Below, piece by piece: positions 11,385-23,600 of a stretch of 64,000 nt of DNA. Each line of letters starts with the position of its first letter. The stretch's first letter is position 1. Origin of the DNA: Cordilura impudica (taxonomy: Eukaryota > Arthropoda > Insecta > Diptera > Scathophagidae). The notes under the pieces were generated by a model, which made no database searches, was not told the origin of the DNA, and worked only from the letters and a program-made list of their open reading frames with translations. The position numbers and the translations under genes were made by a program. The stretch is from assembly GCA_963682025.1 (NCBI GenBank), contig OY821519.1, positions 10,529,668 through 10,593,667 of the forward strand, written 5' to 3'.

Positions 11385-12395
11385 CTGACTATTTTAAAAT
11401 TAATCTTTGGTCAAAACAAGTCTATGGACCATGTTTCAGATTGATTGGATTAGGGGAAATGGGGAGTTAAATTACTCAGTGACTGTGTGTGACTATGCGT
11501 GACTGTGTGTGACCGTGTGTGCCTATCTTAAAACTAATCTTTGGCCACAGCAAGTCTATGGACAAAGTTTCAGATCGAGCGGAAGAGGGGAAGTGAGGTT
11601 TTAATCTCTCCGTTACTGTGCGTGACTGTGCGTGAGTATGCCAAAATTAATATATAGTCACAACAAGACTATGAGCCAAGTTTCAGATCAATTGGATGAG
11701 GGGGAATTGGGTTGCCCCATGGCAGACAGACAGAGAGTATGAGTGAAAAGAAAGAGTTTAATAATCTAACCCATAAAAACAAAGTTTTTACTAAAACTCT
11801 TTCTTTCCTTATGCATATGAGTTTTAAATCTCTCCGTGACTGTGTGACAATTTTAAAATCAATCTTTGGTCACAACAAGCTTGTGTGACCAAGCTTCAGA
11901 TCGATCGTATGAGGGGAAATGGGGTTTAAATCACACCGTGACTGTGCGTGACTATGCGTGACTGTGTGTTACTATCTTAAAATTAATGTTTGGCCCCTAG
12001 AAATCTATGGACAAAGTTTCAGATCGATCGGATGAGGGGAAATGGGGTTTAAGTCATTCCATGACTGTGCGTGACTATGCGTGACTATATTTAAGTTAAT
12101 ATTTGGTGACAACAAGTCTGTGGACCAAGTTTCAGATCGATCGTATGGGAGAAATGGGATTTAAATCACTCCGTGACTGTGTGTGACTATTTCAAAATTA
12201 ATCTTTGGCCACAACAAGTACAAAGAAATGGGGTTTTAATCTATCCGCGACTGTGCGTGGCTACCCCAAAATTAATCCATAGTCACAACAAGATTATGGG
12301 CCAAGTTTCAGATCAATTGGGTGAGGGGGAATGGGGTTGCCCCATGGCATACAGACAGACAGACAGCCAGAGAGTATGAGTTAAAATAAAGGGTT
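11385..12395. repeat. Tandem array of ~105-125-bp units with GTGACTGTGCGTGACTAT spacers
   Basis: About eight units share TTAATCTTTGGTCACAACAA, GTCTATGGACCAAGTTTCAG, ATCGATCGGATGAGGGGAAA and a GTGACTGTGCGTGACT spacer. Two units (near 11,640-11,770 and 12,260-12,400) also share GTTGCCCCATGGCA, (CAGA)n and GAGTATGAGT, giving a larger repeated block about 630 bp apart. No coding is visible. Confidence 0.8.
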
Positions 12396-12429
12396 TAAAA
12401 AGATAATTATAGTTCTAATCACTATAAAC

Positions 12430-13440
12430 TTATGGACCTTTATCGGAAACCACTCCGGTTGGGATTTTACAGTGGTAATCCATCTCCGTTTAAAATTTCC
12501 CAGATTTCGGGAAACTTTTGATGTGCTCTTCAAGTTCCTATTCGCAATAATTCAATATCTCTTCACTGGCCTAACCTTTGAACAGTTTGGAGCGTTTGCA
12601 TCTTTTGATACAAAAACCACGTTATTGTTCTTATACCACTCAAGAGCTTCCTTACCGTAGTAACAGGATACCAAATCGTGTGAAAAATATGTGGACACAT
12701 TCAGCCCAATTCTAAATAAAAATTCCGCATGCAATTTTTCACTTTTCCCTTTTTCCTATTATGAATAAAAATTCCTTCAGATAAAAAATTCGATGGGAAA
12801 AGGAAGGAAGGAGTCTTTTTTGCAAGCATTTCTTGATGAAAATTTCAGTATTTATAAAGCCAGCTGTAACATGTGACGCTTCTTTTTTTTTTGCAATTGC
12901 ATACTGTTTGCCACACCACGAATTTGTTTGTGGAAATTTTGTCCGCTTTTTGATCCTAAGCTCATATTCAACATTTCCTCGAACTCTTGCAACATAACAA
13001 TTTTGATCCAGTAGTATTTTTTATGAAATATGATTTCAATTGCCGTGCTCGGTTTTTGGCCTCTAAGTTTTTTGCAGAGTTCCTGTCTGGAACATTTTAG
13101 GCGTTGTATGTTTTCAAATTTGCATTGGCTTTAACTTTTCCCACGAAATAGTCCAAGCCCTGATCTAACCGGGCTGCTTTTCTACCGGATCTATTGGGAG
13201 CTCTTTTCAATTTGTTGTATAACATGTGAACCTTTCGTTCTTCCCAAACCAAGTTTCCTATCAATAGAAAAATTCTCCAGACAGTTTATAATAATATTAA
13301 AAGCAGTTTGGCGGCCGACCTTTGATTCTTTGGCCAACTTTTTGTAGAACCAAGTTGGTTTTTGTTTAAAGTAGTTTTTAATTTTAGAACGTAATTTATT
13401 CAAACTGAAAATAAATGAACAGGGTTGCCGCCAATAAACA
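12430..13440 (-). pseudogene. Tc1/mariner-superfamily transposase relic
   Basis: On the minus strand a helix-turn-helix region (KLAKESKVGRQTAFNIIIN, then SIDRKLGLGRTKGSHV) is at about 13,400-13,200. A decayed core follows, and near 12,690-12,560 the block SHDLVSCYYGKEALEWYKNN and NAPNCSKVRPVKRY is the C-terminal catalytic region of this superfamily. The usual acidic residue of RPIERY is Lys here, and there are stops and frameshifts, so the copy is dead. The Harbinger element to its right begins at its N-terminal side, which suggests that Harbinger inserted in or beside it. Confidence 0.75.
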
Positions 13441-13650
13441 TAATCGGGCCTATTCCTATTGACGTTGTCGTTTGAAAACAAAATAAAAACGACAGTTTCG
13501 CCTCACTATTGGGGTTATCGACATGTATCGAAAATATATTGGTATTCTGCATTTTGAAACGAAGATAATAACGACAAAGAAACTTTTTTTTTTTTGTCGT
13601 CGCCACTGTTAGTATCGAAGTTGAAACGACTACAAAAAATTAAATTAAAA

Positions 13651-13749
13651 ATGAAAACGAGAGTGAAGCAATTTGAAAAATTAGTGACTGAAATGGAAAA
13701 AAATCCCGAATTTGCTATGGTTTTTCGAAAAAAATTTTATTTTACATAA
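13651..13749 (+). pseudogene. Harbinger MYB/SANT-like protein, N-terminal remnant
   Basis: ATG at 13651 opens a 32-codon frame with the pattern QFEKLVTEMEKNPEFA, which resembles the first helix of the MYB/SANT-like DNA-binding domain of the second Harbinger protein. It is cut off after about 25 residues, where sequence shared with the other Transib copy starts (about 13,742). This protein normally helps the transposase enter the nucleus and bind the ends. Confidence 0.5.
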
Positions 13750-13773
13750 TTGCAAGAAAGAGTATTTATAATA

Positions 13774-15736
13774 ATGTTTCCACTATTATTATTCATTACA
13801 ATTTGTGCAATGGCTAAGTACTGTTACAGAGATTTGGCAGATATTTATTTTCAACGAAATGATGTAGACGATGTAATTTTGCACATAGTGAGCAACTACT
13901 TCTTTAAGAATTGTAACCTAGAAGACATTGAAATGCACAAAGGAAAAATTACTAATTTTGCATCGAATTTGAAAAGACGGTACATTGAATGCTCTCATAG
14001 CAAGGCAAAGATGTACAAACGTTACCAAAACTGGTTAATAAAGGAATTTATTTTTTAGAATGCATCTACAACTGCCAACGAAAGTGGAAAAAAGGGTCGA
14101 CCAGCAAAAGCAATTGACGGATGTAGTGAAAGATCTCGAAGGCGCAAGCTGGAGAATATCAATGAAGAAATTTCTCAAAGAATTATTAAGGATTCATTTT
14201 TGCACCAAATTCAACCAACTCAAAATAAAAAAAATAAAATTGAAATAATTGAAAAAATAGTAGAAGCGAGCCCAAGGCGCACAAAGAGGATTTTGAAAAG
14301 CATTCCTACACCAATTGAAGATAAGAAATTTACGCCGGAAGAAGCGTTCGCCCTATTTTTGGATTTGAAATTGACCAAAAATCAATATAAGGAATTGCGG
14401 AAGCGGACCAATGAAAAGAATTGTGGGATTTTTCCAGAGTATCGAGATTTAGTTTCTGTCAAAAAAGTATGCTTACCTTCACAATCTGCTATTAGTGTCA
14501 CTTCAACATCAGCAGAAATAAAATTGCAAGATCTCCTTGAACATACTGCAGAACGATTGCTAAATACGCTTGATACTGATCATTTAAAAAAAATTGGTAA
14601 TGGCAGCATTACTTTAATTTCTAAATGGGGATGTGATGGATCCTAGTAGAGCAACAACTAGTAGAGCAACAGAAATTGATAAATGGAAAAATGAAATTCC
14701 TTCTTCAACAAAGTATTGCAGACCAATAAAATTTCAAAAAGGAAACCAAAGATGTCATAACTGAAGAAGTTCAAAAAATAAAAGATCAAATTAAGGAGCA
14801 TCAACCAGTAATATTTAAATTTGATGACCAAGACATTGAAGTACATTTTAAAATGTGTCTCACAATGATTGATGGAAAAGTTGCACAAGCTTTAACTGGA
14901 ACAAAGTCAACGTCAAGCTGCATTATATGCCAAAAGACATCAAGTCAATTAAGCCAACCCCCACCAGAAGACGATAGTTTTAAGGAAGCCTACGAATTTG
15001 GAATGTCCCCTCTTCATGCTAGAATACGTTTCATGGAGCATATTCTTAAATTGGGTTATGATTTGGAATTTGGTCCGTTAGGCGAAACAGTGAGAAAAAA
15101 ATAAAGAAAATTAAGAAAAAAAAAGAAAGCAAAAAAAAACAAATTCAACAAAAATATCTACAGCTAGGCCTCGTAATCGACCAACCAAAACAAGGGGAAG
15201 GAAACACAAATGATGGAAATACCGCAAGGAGATTTTTTTCCGATTTGGAACCTGCAGCATCTATCACAGGTGTAGATCATGAATTAATAAGACGATTCAA
15301 AATCATATTACAAGTTCTAGCATGCAGCAGATAGATAAATGCAAAAAAATTTGGAGAGTACGCCAATAAAACAGCTATACTTTATAATGAAAAATACTCT
15401 TGGAGATATATGCCATCCACAGTTCATAAAATTTTGTACCATGGGGAACAAATAATTCAAAACAATATGCTACCAATAGAAGATCTATCTGAAGAAGCGC
15501 AAGAAAAAAGGAACAAAGACTACAGATTCTTTCGCGAGCACAACACACGAAAAATGTACAGATGTTGTACTAATGAAGACTTTATCACTATTTTGTTGTG
15601 CACTTCAGATCCATATATATCCAACATTCGTCAAAAATGGAAAACTACATCTATTGAATTAGACGAAGAAGCTAAACAACTTCTAGAAGATGAAAATCAA
15701 GGCTATTTAGAAGAAATTTTTACGAAAATTGGTTGA
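13774..15736 (+). pseudogene. Transib (RAG1-core-like) transposase, copy 1, broken
   Basis: Reading across frames: an N-terminal region with KRRYIECSHSKAK, basic segments, SKWGCDGS with the first catalytic Asp at 14635-14637, MIDGK with the second Asp at 14871-14873, the zinc ligand pair CIIC near 14,920, FGMSPLHARIRFMEHILKLG near 14,998-15,056, the NTNDGNTARRFF block near 15,205, and LSEEAQEKRNKDYRFF near 15,487-15,535 with the catalytic Glu. A deletion of about 120 bp starts right after the first Asp (stop at 14,644), and frameshifts and stops follow at about 15,100 and 15,331. It keeps a segment of about 125 bp (14,311-14,443) that copy 2 lacks, and lacks others that copy 2 has. Confidence 0.85.
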
Positions 15737-15888
15737 TTTAAAGTACTTTTTCATTACACTAACAATAAGTTACACTTTTTTTATATAGTTAAAAAATTTT
15801 CTTGATTTAAAAATTTATATATTTTGTAAATTTACAATCAAAATTGTTATATTTCATAAATTTACCATAAAAATTGATATAGAAATAT

Positions 15889-16092
15889 TTAAAAAGACAA
15901 TAAAAAAAATTTAACTAAAGCAAAAACATACGAGTTTTTCATTGAAACTTCTCTATCTTGAACCAATATAAGGTAACTTTTACGTTCGCTGCTTAATAAA
16001 TTATATTTTAACTCGGGATCTTTCAAAAAAAACAACCTTTGGCCCTTGTGCACATTAGGACTAAAAAGTTTACGGGGGCCAAAGTTTGTCAT
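15889..16092 (-). CDS. Small antisense ORF in Transib 3' region
   Basis: A 67-codon ATG-to-stop frame runs against the transposase in the element's right part. The matching region in copy 2 (48,761-49,017) has the same frame but a 1-bp change in an A/T run breaks it. The four differences that I see between the copies within the frame are all amino-acid changing, so there is no sign of protein-level constraint. It contains no recognised motif and may be chance. Confidence 0.2.
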   Translation of the reverse strand: MTNFGPRKLFSPNVHKGQRLFFLKDPELKYNLLSSERKSYLILVQDREVSMKNSYVFALVKFFLLSF

Positions 16093-16407
16093 TTTCTGAA
16101 AAAATTAACTTAAAAAATTGTTAAAAAGTATTAGTTGTAAAATTAAATGAAAAAAATAAGACATTATATTAAAAAAAAAACTTTTTTTACCTTTTATCAC
16201 TTCACTTTTGTACTAAAATTCAACTACAAATGAAAATGTATTTTAAACCCTCCGTAACTTTTTTTTATTTTTGGTCGAGAATTACGTTTTATAGCAAAAC
16301 TTAAAGGCTAAAGTCTCACCTACCAAACAAAAAACCGCATATCAAAATTCCAATCCAATCAAAAGTTATAGATTTTTGACCGCCTTCTCGTCAATTGGTC
16401 CACTGTG

Positions 16408-16690
16408 TGACGTTTCAAAACTTCAGACAAAATTTTACTAACCGTGAGTTGTGCAAACGACAAATTAGTTGATATGATCCTTGCGCAAAAAATCGCAGAG
16501 CAGTTGCCAGTTTAATTGTTGGCGTAATTGCAGACTTCGCATGCTGCATTTCAGTTTTGGATGGATTTTTTCCAGGACGTATGAAAAGAAGTTTTATTGA
16601 GTCAAAATATGTTCACAAATCTTAAAAAAAATATTTACTTATAATGATTTTATAAAAATAACGCGACTTACATTGAATCTGCCATTGTTT
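16408..16690 (-). pseudogene. PIF/Harbinger transposase, N-terminal remnant
   Basis: On the minus strand an ATG at 16,685 starts a short first exon that ends at a GTAAGT donor. Further on the frame reads KLATALRFFAQGSYQL near 16,530-16,480, the LRF(F/Y)A(Q/T)GS(Y/F)Q hallmark of Harbinger transposases. After a frameshift comes AQLTVSKILSEVL near 16,450-16,415, its helix-turn-helix continuation. Transib copy 1 cuts it there, and the catalytic DDE domain is absent. Confidence 0.75.
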
Positions 16691-16930
16691 GACTTTTTGT
16701 TTAAAATACATAAAACTTAAAAACAAAATTGTAATAATCTCAAAAATAACAATGTAAAATAATGCAGTGCTACCAATCTTTAATAATTTTATTTTTGTTT
16801 TCGATAACTTCTCGTCTTCGTTTCAATATATTTCAAGAATGCCAATTTAGGAACGAAACGACGATTAAAACGACAACGACATAGAAACTATAGTTAGAAC
16901 GACAACGCCAACGGGAATAGGCCCGAATAA

Positions 16931-19135
16931 CTGACATATTTTTTAAAGGTAACTCGATCAAAAAAAAATCAAATAATGCTTGCGAAAGAACTGAGGAAAA
17001 ACATGTGTCGATCCCATTCCTTAAAGCCTCTTGAAAGTATTAAAATGGATATCGGCTAAGATTTTTAAGTGGGAAATGGGTTGCAATATCTCACCGCAAA
17101 GTAAAAATATAAGAATTAAAAAAAATTAAAATCTATTTGAAGAAATACGACCTTTGAATGCGTACTTTGAACTTCTCCCTAACCCAGATTACAGATTAAT
17201 ATAGAGTCATGACACGGATAAATAAATTATAAGCAAACATTTACGATCACAATTGCTTCTAAAAACATAATCTATGTAGACCTTCGACTTTTTATATAGC
17301 CAATACAATAGCCAGCCTACTTAGTAAAATCAACTTTGAAGAGAAAAAAAAACAGGGTGAAATTAAAAATGCACAAATAGAAGCCATTCAACGAGTATTT
17401 CACAAATGACAATGTGAACAACATTGGGTTAAATTAAAGCAGTGTTAGCAACAACATCGACAAACACGAAATAAACATCTGGCAAATAGCAAACGCATAA
17501 TAGCATGCAATTACAGACAAATCAACAACTGTCACAGATATTTGTCGTAACTCTTGTTAAATTTTCCTAAACAAAAAACTGATACAGAAATCAAATCGGA
17601 TGGTCATGTGGTTGAGTACAACAAAACTACATATAATACACATACATACATAATATGTGTATGTATATAAGTAAGTATATTATCAAGGTATTTATTTGAT
17701 TGTTCACCTAAAGATGGCCGGGTGACAGACACATTCGCGAGTTTAGGCTTTATTCTGTTGTGGAGGATAATGCCTGGTTTGCACTATGTCATTTTCAATG
17801 TCAGTTGTTGTCAATTATTGTTAGTTGTATGAAAATGGGTTGTAATCTCTTGTCATTTGCAACCCCTGGCAACATTTGACATCTAAAATGAAATTGCCAA
17901 CATGTCGGTAATTTGTTTTTGTTTGACAGCCCGATTTTTTGGAAGTTTAGAAGTGTAAGTAAGTTTAGTAATGCAAACGTGATTATTGAAAATTACGAGA
18001 TGTCAGTTGAGGCTATTGTATGTTGGCAGTTTATATGACATAGTAAAAACTAGGCATAAGAATTAAAAACTATTATTTTTATGATTCATGAATGTGTCTT
18101 AAGTTAACGTGAGCTGAAACAATTCTTTCACTTACCCATCTCTAGTTTTAACTACGATCCATGTTGTTTATAATTAGGCAGTTTACTTGTGTGTATCGAT
18201 TGTTTGTTTGTTGACTTTCTTGAAATCTGTAAACATTTATCAACTTTATTTCTGTAGATTTAGCTTTACAGATTTCTTATTGTACTTCGAATGTAACTAT
18301 GTAAGAGACAGACAGATAAACAACAACAACAACAACGAAAAAACACGCATATCATATGTCATGTAATTACTTTGTAACTGATTCATAATTAATTGGTGAT
18401 ATTGCGTTGTTATTGTTGTTTGTTACCAGCAGCAGCAGCTTTTACATTCTTTTTCTTCTTCTTTTTTTTTTGTTTAAATTGATCACTTAAAATGTGGACA
18501 AATATTGTTGGTATTCTTTTTTTTTTTTGGTTCACCTAGTAGTTGTTGTTGTTACTGTTGTTAGTGTCTTTACTGTTGGTGTTATTTAGTGTTGCTTAAA
18601 TGTGATTCCTTGGCTGTGGTATGTTGTTATGAATGGACAATGTTTTCTTTAGGATTTATTAGTTGTTGTTTTTTTTTCTTTTTTAATTTTTCTTTATTTT
18701 TAATACAAAAATTTCATTGGAAAACGCGTGTTATGCTTAATTCATTGATGATTGTCATGTACCAGCATGAATTTTGTATGTCTTAAGAATGTTTCGCTAT
18801 GCATTGCATAACATACATATTTTTAAGTTTAATAATTAAAGCTGTCACAGTCGGTTACTTTCCGATACCCAATTTGAATGCCGAGTGTCTTGTTTTAAAA
18901 ACATTAAATGATTTTTTCACATTCTAAATTTTTTTTTTTGCCAATTGAAATTTTTAAGGAAGATCTTGAGAATTTGTCAGGACGACCTTGTTACATCGTT
19001 GGACGATCTTACATTATCAATTCATCGTGACCAAACGACGGTCCCGATTGAATTCACAAACCAGGTGATACAGTGAGTGACAATACAATGAATACAATAT
19101 TTTTAAAGACGAACAGTCAATACGAAAAAATTGGA
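16931..19135. other. AT-rich stretch with simple repeats
   Basis: Contains a (CAA)n tract near 18,320-18,340, GTTGTT runs near 18,535-18,570, CATA/TATG repeats near 17,635-17,690 and several poly-T runs. The short open frames carry no recognisable motif. No transposon ends or RNA genes were identified. Confidence 0.45.
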
Positions 19136-19138
19136 TTA

Positions 19139-19483
19139 TCTATAATATTAATAGGCTAGGCGGTTTCTTGTGACCGATGTTTTGTTCTACCGTTTTATGC
19201 CGATTTTGACCAAACGTATATTATTTCAAAGGTATTTCTTTTTAGCCGTTTTGCAGATTTACAGATTTTTAAATTTTTTCTTTTATTTTGAGTAAATTGC
19301 ATATAAAATTGCTACTAACACATACATAGAATTATACATATGCTATGTGTGTGTTAATTAAATTTGTTAATGATCATTCGCAATAATAATAAACCATAAA
19401 AGTGTTGGTTTGTGAATTGGCTAAGTTTAAAAATAAAGCTGCCTAGAAATTGCACTCGAATTTCGAGCGCTGGAATCTGCTAG
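19139..19483 (+). mobile_element. Helitron-like non-autonomous element, copy H1
   Basis: It starts TCTATAATATTAATAGGC and ends with the hairpin GCACTCGAATTTCGAGCGC, then TGGAATCTG and CTAG. The base before TC is A and the base after CTAG is T, with no target duplication. These are the three hallmarks of Helitrons (5' TC, 3' hairpin plus CTRR, insertion between A and T). It is 345 bp with no coding. The internal blocks GATTTTGACCAAACGTATAT and TTAGTAGCAACTTTA (in the opposite sense) recur in all copies. Confidence 0.8.
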
Positions 19484-19811
19484 TAAAATGAATAACTCTT
19501 TTATTAATTAAAAAATATATGTGGTTTATTTAAAAAAGAAAAAATATTAACATAAAATAGCTTAACTTCAGAAAAACTAACAATATTTAAAAGTATTAAT
19601 TTTTATGCTGTTGACAAAACATTGGAAACTTTTAAAAAATTTTCTTAAACAAAACTCAAAAAATCGTGCAAATCACTATTTATCAAATTTTCTGGGTGAA
19701 TGCAATTTCTATTTTCGATTAGTTTCACAACTGGTTCCCGAACAGCATTTGTGGTATTTGACCGAAGACATGGTGGCATTTTGACTCAAAAGCTCCACTA
19801 GAAGGGAAAGA

Positions 19812-20597
19812 AACAAGGAAGAAAATTATAGTCGGTCTAGGCCGACTATACGATACCCTATACCATGGTTTAGAGACCCTAACTCATCGGTCCATCTAAT
19901 TGGATACAGAAAATAAGTCTAAACCAAATTTGAGTGGCATAGTTCTTAATTTTTTTGGCTGCAGGTATGAGAAAGTTCATATCGGATGCTATATTTATAT
20001 GGGGACTAGGTCCAAAAATGGACCGATCCTGACCATATTTGGTAAAGTCACTCATATTTTAAAAAAATATATACGAACAAAATTTTTAGAAAAATCTGTG
20101 CAATATTTTTGTTTTTGGAAAGATTTAAGTGAATATCGGGAAGTAGCTCTATATGGGGCCTATGACTAAGAATTGTCCTATAGGGATTATTTTTGGACTA
20201 CTGATTAATGAATATAATAAACACATACAAACCCCATTTGACTGAGATCTATATGATAATTTGTAACGTATGGTAATTTATGTCGATTTCATAGGGGTCA
20301 TTTGTATGGGGACTAGGTCTGAACATGGACCGAATTTCACCAATTTTAATAGCGTTCATCCTAAAGCTTATATACCAAATTTCATCAAAATATATTCATA
20401 TTTGCGATCTGTAGTTTGATTACAAGGTTTACATCGACACACAGACGGACAGACGGACGGAGGGACGGATATCGCTAAATGGACTCAGAAATTGATTCTG
20501 AGTCGCTCGGTATAATAAAAGATGGGTCTAGATCAAATATTTTTGGTATTTACAAATAGCAGCACAAAGTCATTATACCCAAACCACATAGTGGTAA
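19812..20597 (+). mobile_element. INE-1/DINE-1-like element, copy D2
   Basis: Same block order as D1: GTCGGTCTAGGCCGAC start (one mismatch in the palindrome), TATGGGGACTAGG segments, the GGACGGACGG microsatellite near 20,450, and CATTATACCC, CACATAGTGGT at the end. The terminal TATAGGGTATAAAA is lost. Confidence 0.7.
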
Positions 20598-20608
20598 AAA
20601 TGAAAAAT

Positions 20609-23600
20609 AACAAGTAAGAGTGTTAAATTCGGCTGTGCCGAATCTTTGATACCCTCCACCTCGGTCTTGATAATAAATGTAAATGAAAAAGTAAACAATT
20701 TGTTAAACTTAATACCAAATTATTTCAGCAAATTCTTTGGGTTGGTTTTCGTCTTTTCTATTATTTCGGATTTATTTCGGTGTTTGCTTTTTGGTCATCG
20801 TGGTTACTGATCGGCATGCAGTATATAATATATAACTATATGCATGCGTTTCCGGTTATATGACATAACTTCTCTTTTAATTTAGTTTTTGCTAATTAAA
20901 TAGCTCGCCCTAACCTCCATTGCATAGGTAATGGTTGTGTAGGGTGGCTATATGCATTAAATCGTGCTAATTGGAGATGGCTGTATAGTTTCTTTTAACT
21001 GGCGAAATATTTTTTCATTGCGGTCATGTAGGTCGGATGGAGTAACAAAATAATAACAAAAAAAAAACTCTCTCAACTTTTTTATTAAAATATTGCCATA
21101 TTTGGAAAACATAGAGAATAAATTTATTTAAATTTATAATAATAAATATTCAAATTAGGGATGCCAAACGCAAAAAACCAAATGTCCCAAACATTTTAAA
21201 TAAAATAATTTGTTCTCTTTATTTTCTAAAAACTTAAAATTTTTATCCAAAAAAAATTGTGAAAATTTCTATATAAATAACATTCTCATCAAATTGCGTT
21301 TATTTATGTAACAGTTTTTATGTCCGCAATTCTTAAATATCATTTGACGTTTTGTAAAATTCATTGAATTTAAATTAATGTTTTCTGTAGCGTGATTCTG
21401 AATCGCAAAATATATCGACAGCTATTGTTGTTTCCACTAAGGATTAAGTGATTCACTAAGTACATACATCTTATCAACAGTCGACAAATCTATTTTTCTA
21501 TTTATTTAAATTGTAAACAAGTGGCATCTCTGTCAAAATAAGCGAAAAACACAAAAAAGAATAGAAAAAAACAAATTACTTCGTGTTTGACAGGATGATT
21601 ATATGTTTATGTTTAATATCTTTATTTTTTTACTAATATTACTGTGTATTTATTTGAAAATGAAATAATGAATTGAATATGCTATTTAATTTTTTTATTT
21701 ATATAAAAAGTTTTTCTAATTAAAGCAAAATATTTTCACTAATTTATGATTTTTATTTACATATGTATGACGACATTTCAACCTAAAAATTTAAGTTTTC
21801 ATCGATTGAATAAACAACACAAAAATGGTTGTCGTTTAGATAACAACAACAGCTGATTTTAACAATAGCGAATATCGTTTAAAAATTTTACTGATAATTT
21901 TGCTATTTTCTTTTTTTTAACGATTCGACTATCGTTAAAAGAAGTTACTGAATCGCGGTACTGAAAAGCTATTAATTTCTCCTGAATGTCAATATTTTTT
22001 TTAAATGTAAAAATTTTTTAAATGTAAACACAGGTATTTGGTGTTTTTTTTTTTTTTTTTTGGAATTTCAGTTTGTGTTTAACGAATAAAATTTATATAT
22101 TAAAGATGCAATTGATGTCTTCTAAATTTAAAATTATAATTTCCGACGTTTTGATATGATTTTCTGAAATTCAATTAATTGTAATTTATAATTGGAAATT
22201 TTTAATTCCAGTTTTTAGAATTGATATTTTCTTAAATTTGAATGGAAAATTTAAAAAGTGCAATTTTGTATTTATGTGAATAATAATGCTTTATTAATTA
22301 TAAACAATTTTTAAAAATTAGATGCAATCGAAATCAGATATTGTGTAGGTAAAGCAGAATAATAATTCTATATAACTATGTAGTACTGTTTTGAAAGCAA
22401 AAAACTCATTGATGAACTCGGCAACTCTATTTTATAAAGACAACAAAAAGTTAACATGTCAAACTTATGTTCATATTTGTAAAAGAATAATGAAAAAACG
22501 TATGAAATAAAAGACCAGCCCGTGTATACTCTTAACATTGTTCTGTATGATATCTAGTTGAAAATACTGACATTCATGTTAAAATAGAAATAACTATTGC
22601 AAAGCTAATTAGAACAAAAATTGTGGCGCCATCTACTGTGGCATAGTCACGCTGAGCAAAATGAAGTCACACTCTGTTAATGCAAAAGAAATGTATTTTC
22701 CCCACAACAAAATATTGCAGAATTTTATGTAAATAAAATAATATACCGATTTATTTCTAACATTTATTATGGATATACATATATATAATATATGTATATT
22801 ATTTATGTTATTTAATATGTTCATGCATGTATGTATAAATATTACACACAAAAAATACAACATCAAACGTTATTTTTGTGTTTTTCTCTTTAAATAAATT
22901 TATACTTAAAATTTTTTTTTGCTAAATTTACATTGTTTTTTTTTTATTAACAACTAGGTATTTTAGCATTATTTGTTTTAGATGCTGGTGAATTTTTACT
23001 CCCTTTACATATATTAACTCGTAGTGTCTGCTTGTCGAAAAAATTTTGGATCGATTTGAACCCCTTTCCCGTAACCCATTTGATCTGAAATTTGGCAGGC
23101 AGGCTCGTGGTGATAACAGAAATGATCTAACAAATTTTTTTAGTGATGCCAAAACAATGGAAACTTTTAAAATTTTCTACCAGAGTTAATAAAAAAAATG
23201 TACAAAGGGTTAGTTTTTATTATATTATTACCACAACGACCACAAAAACAACAAGTCCAGCTATGACAACAACACAACATTTAGAATAACAACAAGAACA
23301 ATATAGAAACATATTTTTCATTTTTTTTTTACTTTTTCAGAGATTTCCCTGGACCTGTTCCATCGATTTTAATGATTTTTGAAACAGAAATCTTCCCATG
23401 AATTTTGTGAATCATTCTCACTAAAAATGATCACCCTAGCTGTCCTATTTAGGGCGTGATCGTGACAAGAAGAACATAGAAAATTATATTTTTTCAAGAC
23501 TTTTTTTAGTTCTTCATTCAAATCTCGGGCCCTAATTAACCGATTTGGAGGATTTTAAATAGTAAACTTTTCAGGATGTTAGTGAATCATTTTTTATGTC

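Larger units (their letters stand above)
13742..16407 (+). mobile_element. Transib copy 1, left-truncated
   Basis: Collinear with and very similar to 46,744-49,329. The right end is intact and reads, on the minus strand, CACAGTGGACCAATTGACGA from 16,407. The left end and first part of the element are missing, and homology starts at ATAATTGCAAGAAAGAG near 13,745. The base run outside the right end is TGACG, similar to but not the canonical CGNCG target. The missing left part of Transib and the missing middle of Harbinger suggest one deletion across the left junction. Confidence 0.85.
13444..16926. mobile_element. PIF/Harbinger element containing a Transib copy
   Basis: The outer ends are inverted repeats: TCGGGCCTATTCCTATTGAC at 13,444 and, on the minus strand from 16,926, TCGGGCCTATTCCCGTTGGC, both followed by GTTGTCGTT. 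TAA lies just outside each end (13,441-13,443 and 16,928-16,930), fitting the 3-bp TWA target of Harbinger. Inside the left end is a short MYB/SANT-like ORF on the plus strand and inside the right end the transposase N-terminus on the minus strand, the usual divergent two-gene layout seen from the ends. The middle is replaced by a truncated Transib copy. Confidence 0.7.

Noticed and set aside
19900..20169. 89-codon frame, also seen at 32,033-32,272 and 62,686-62,937
   Set aside because: Part of the D-family repeat; the frame is not kept in other copies.
21385..21985. Inverted matches GATTCTGAATCGC and GCGATTCAGT as transposon ends
   Set aside because: Only about 9 bases match and the left motif is itself palindromic, so this is too weak.
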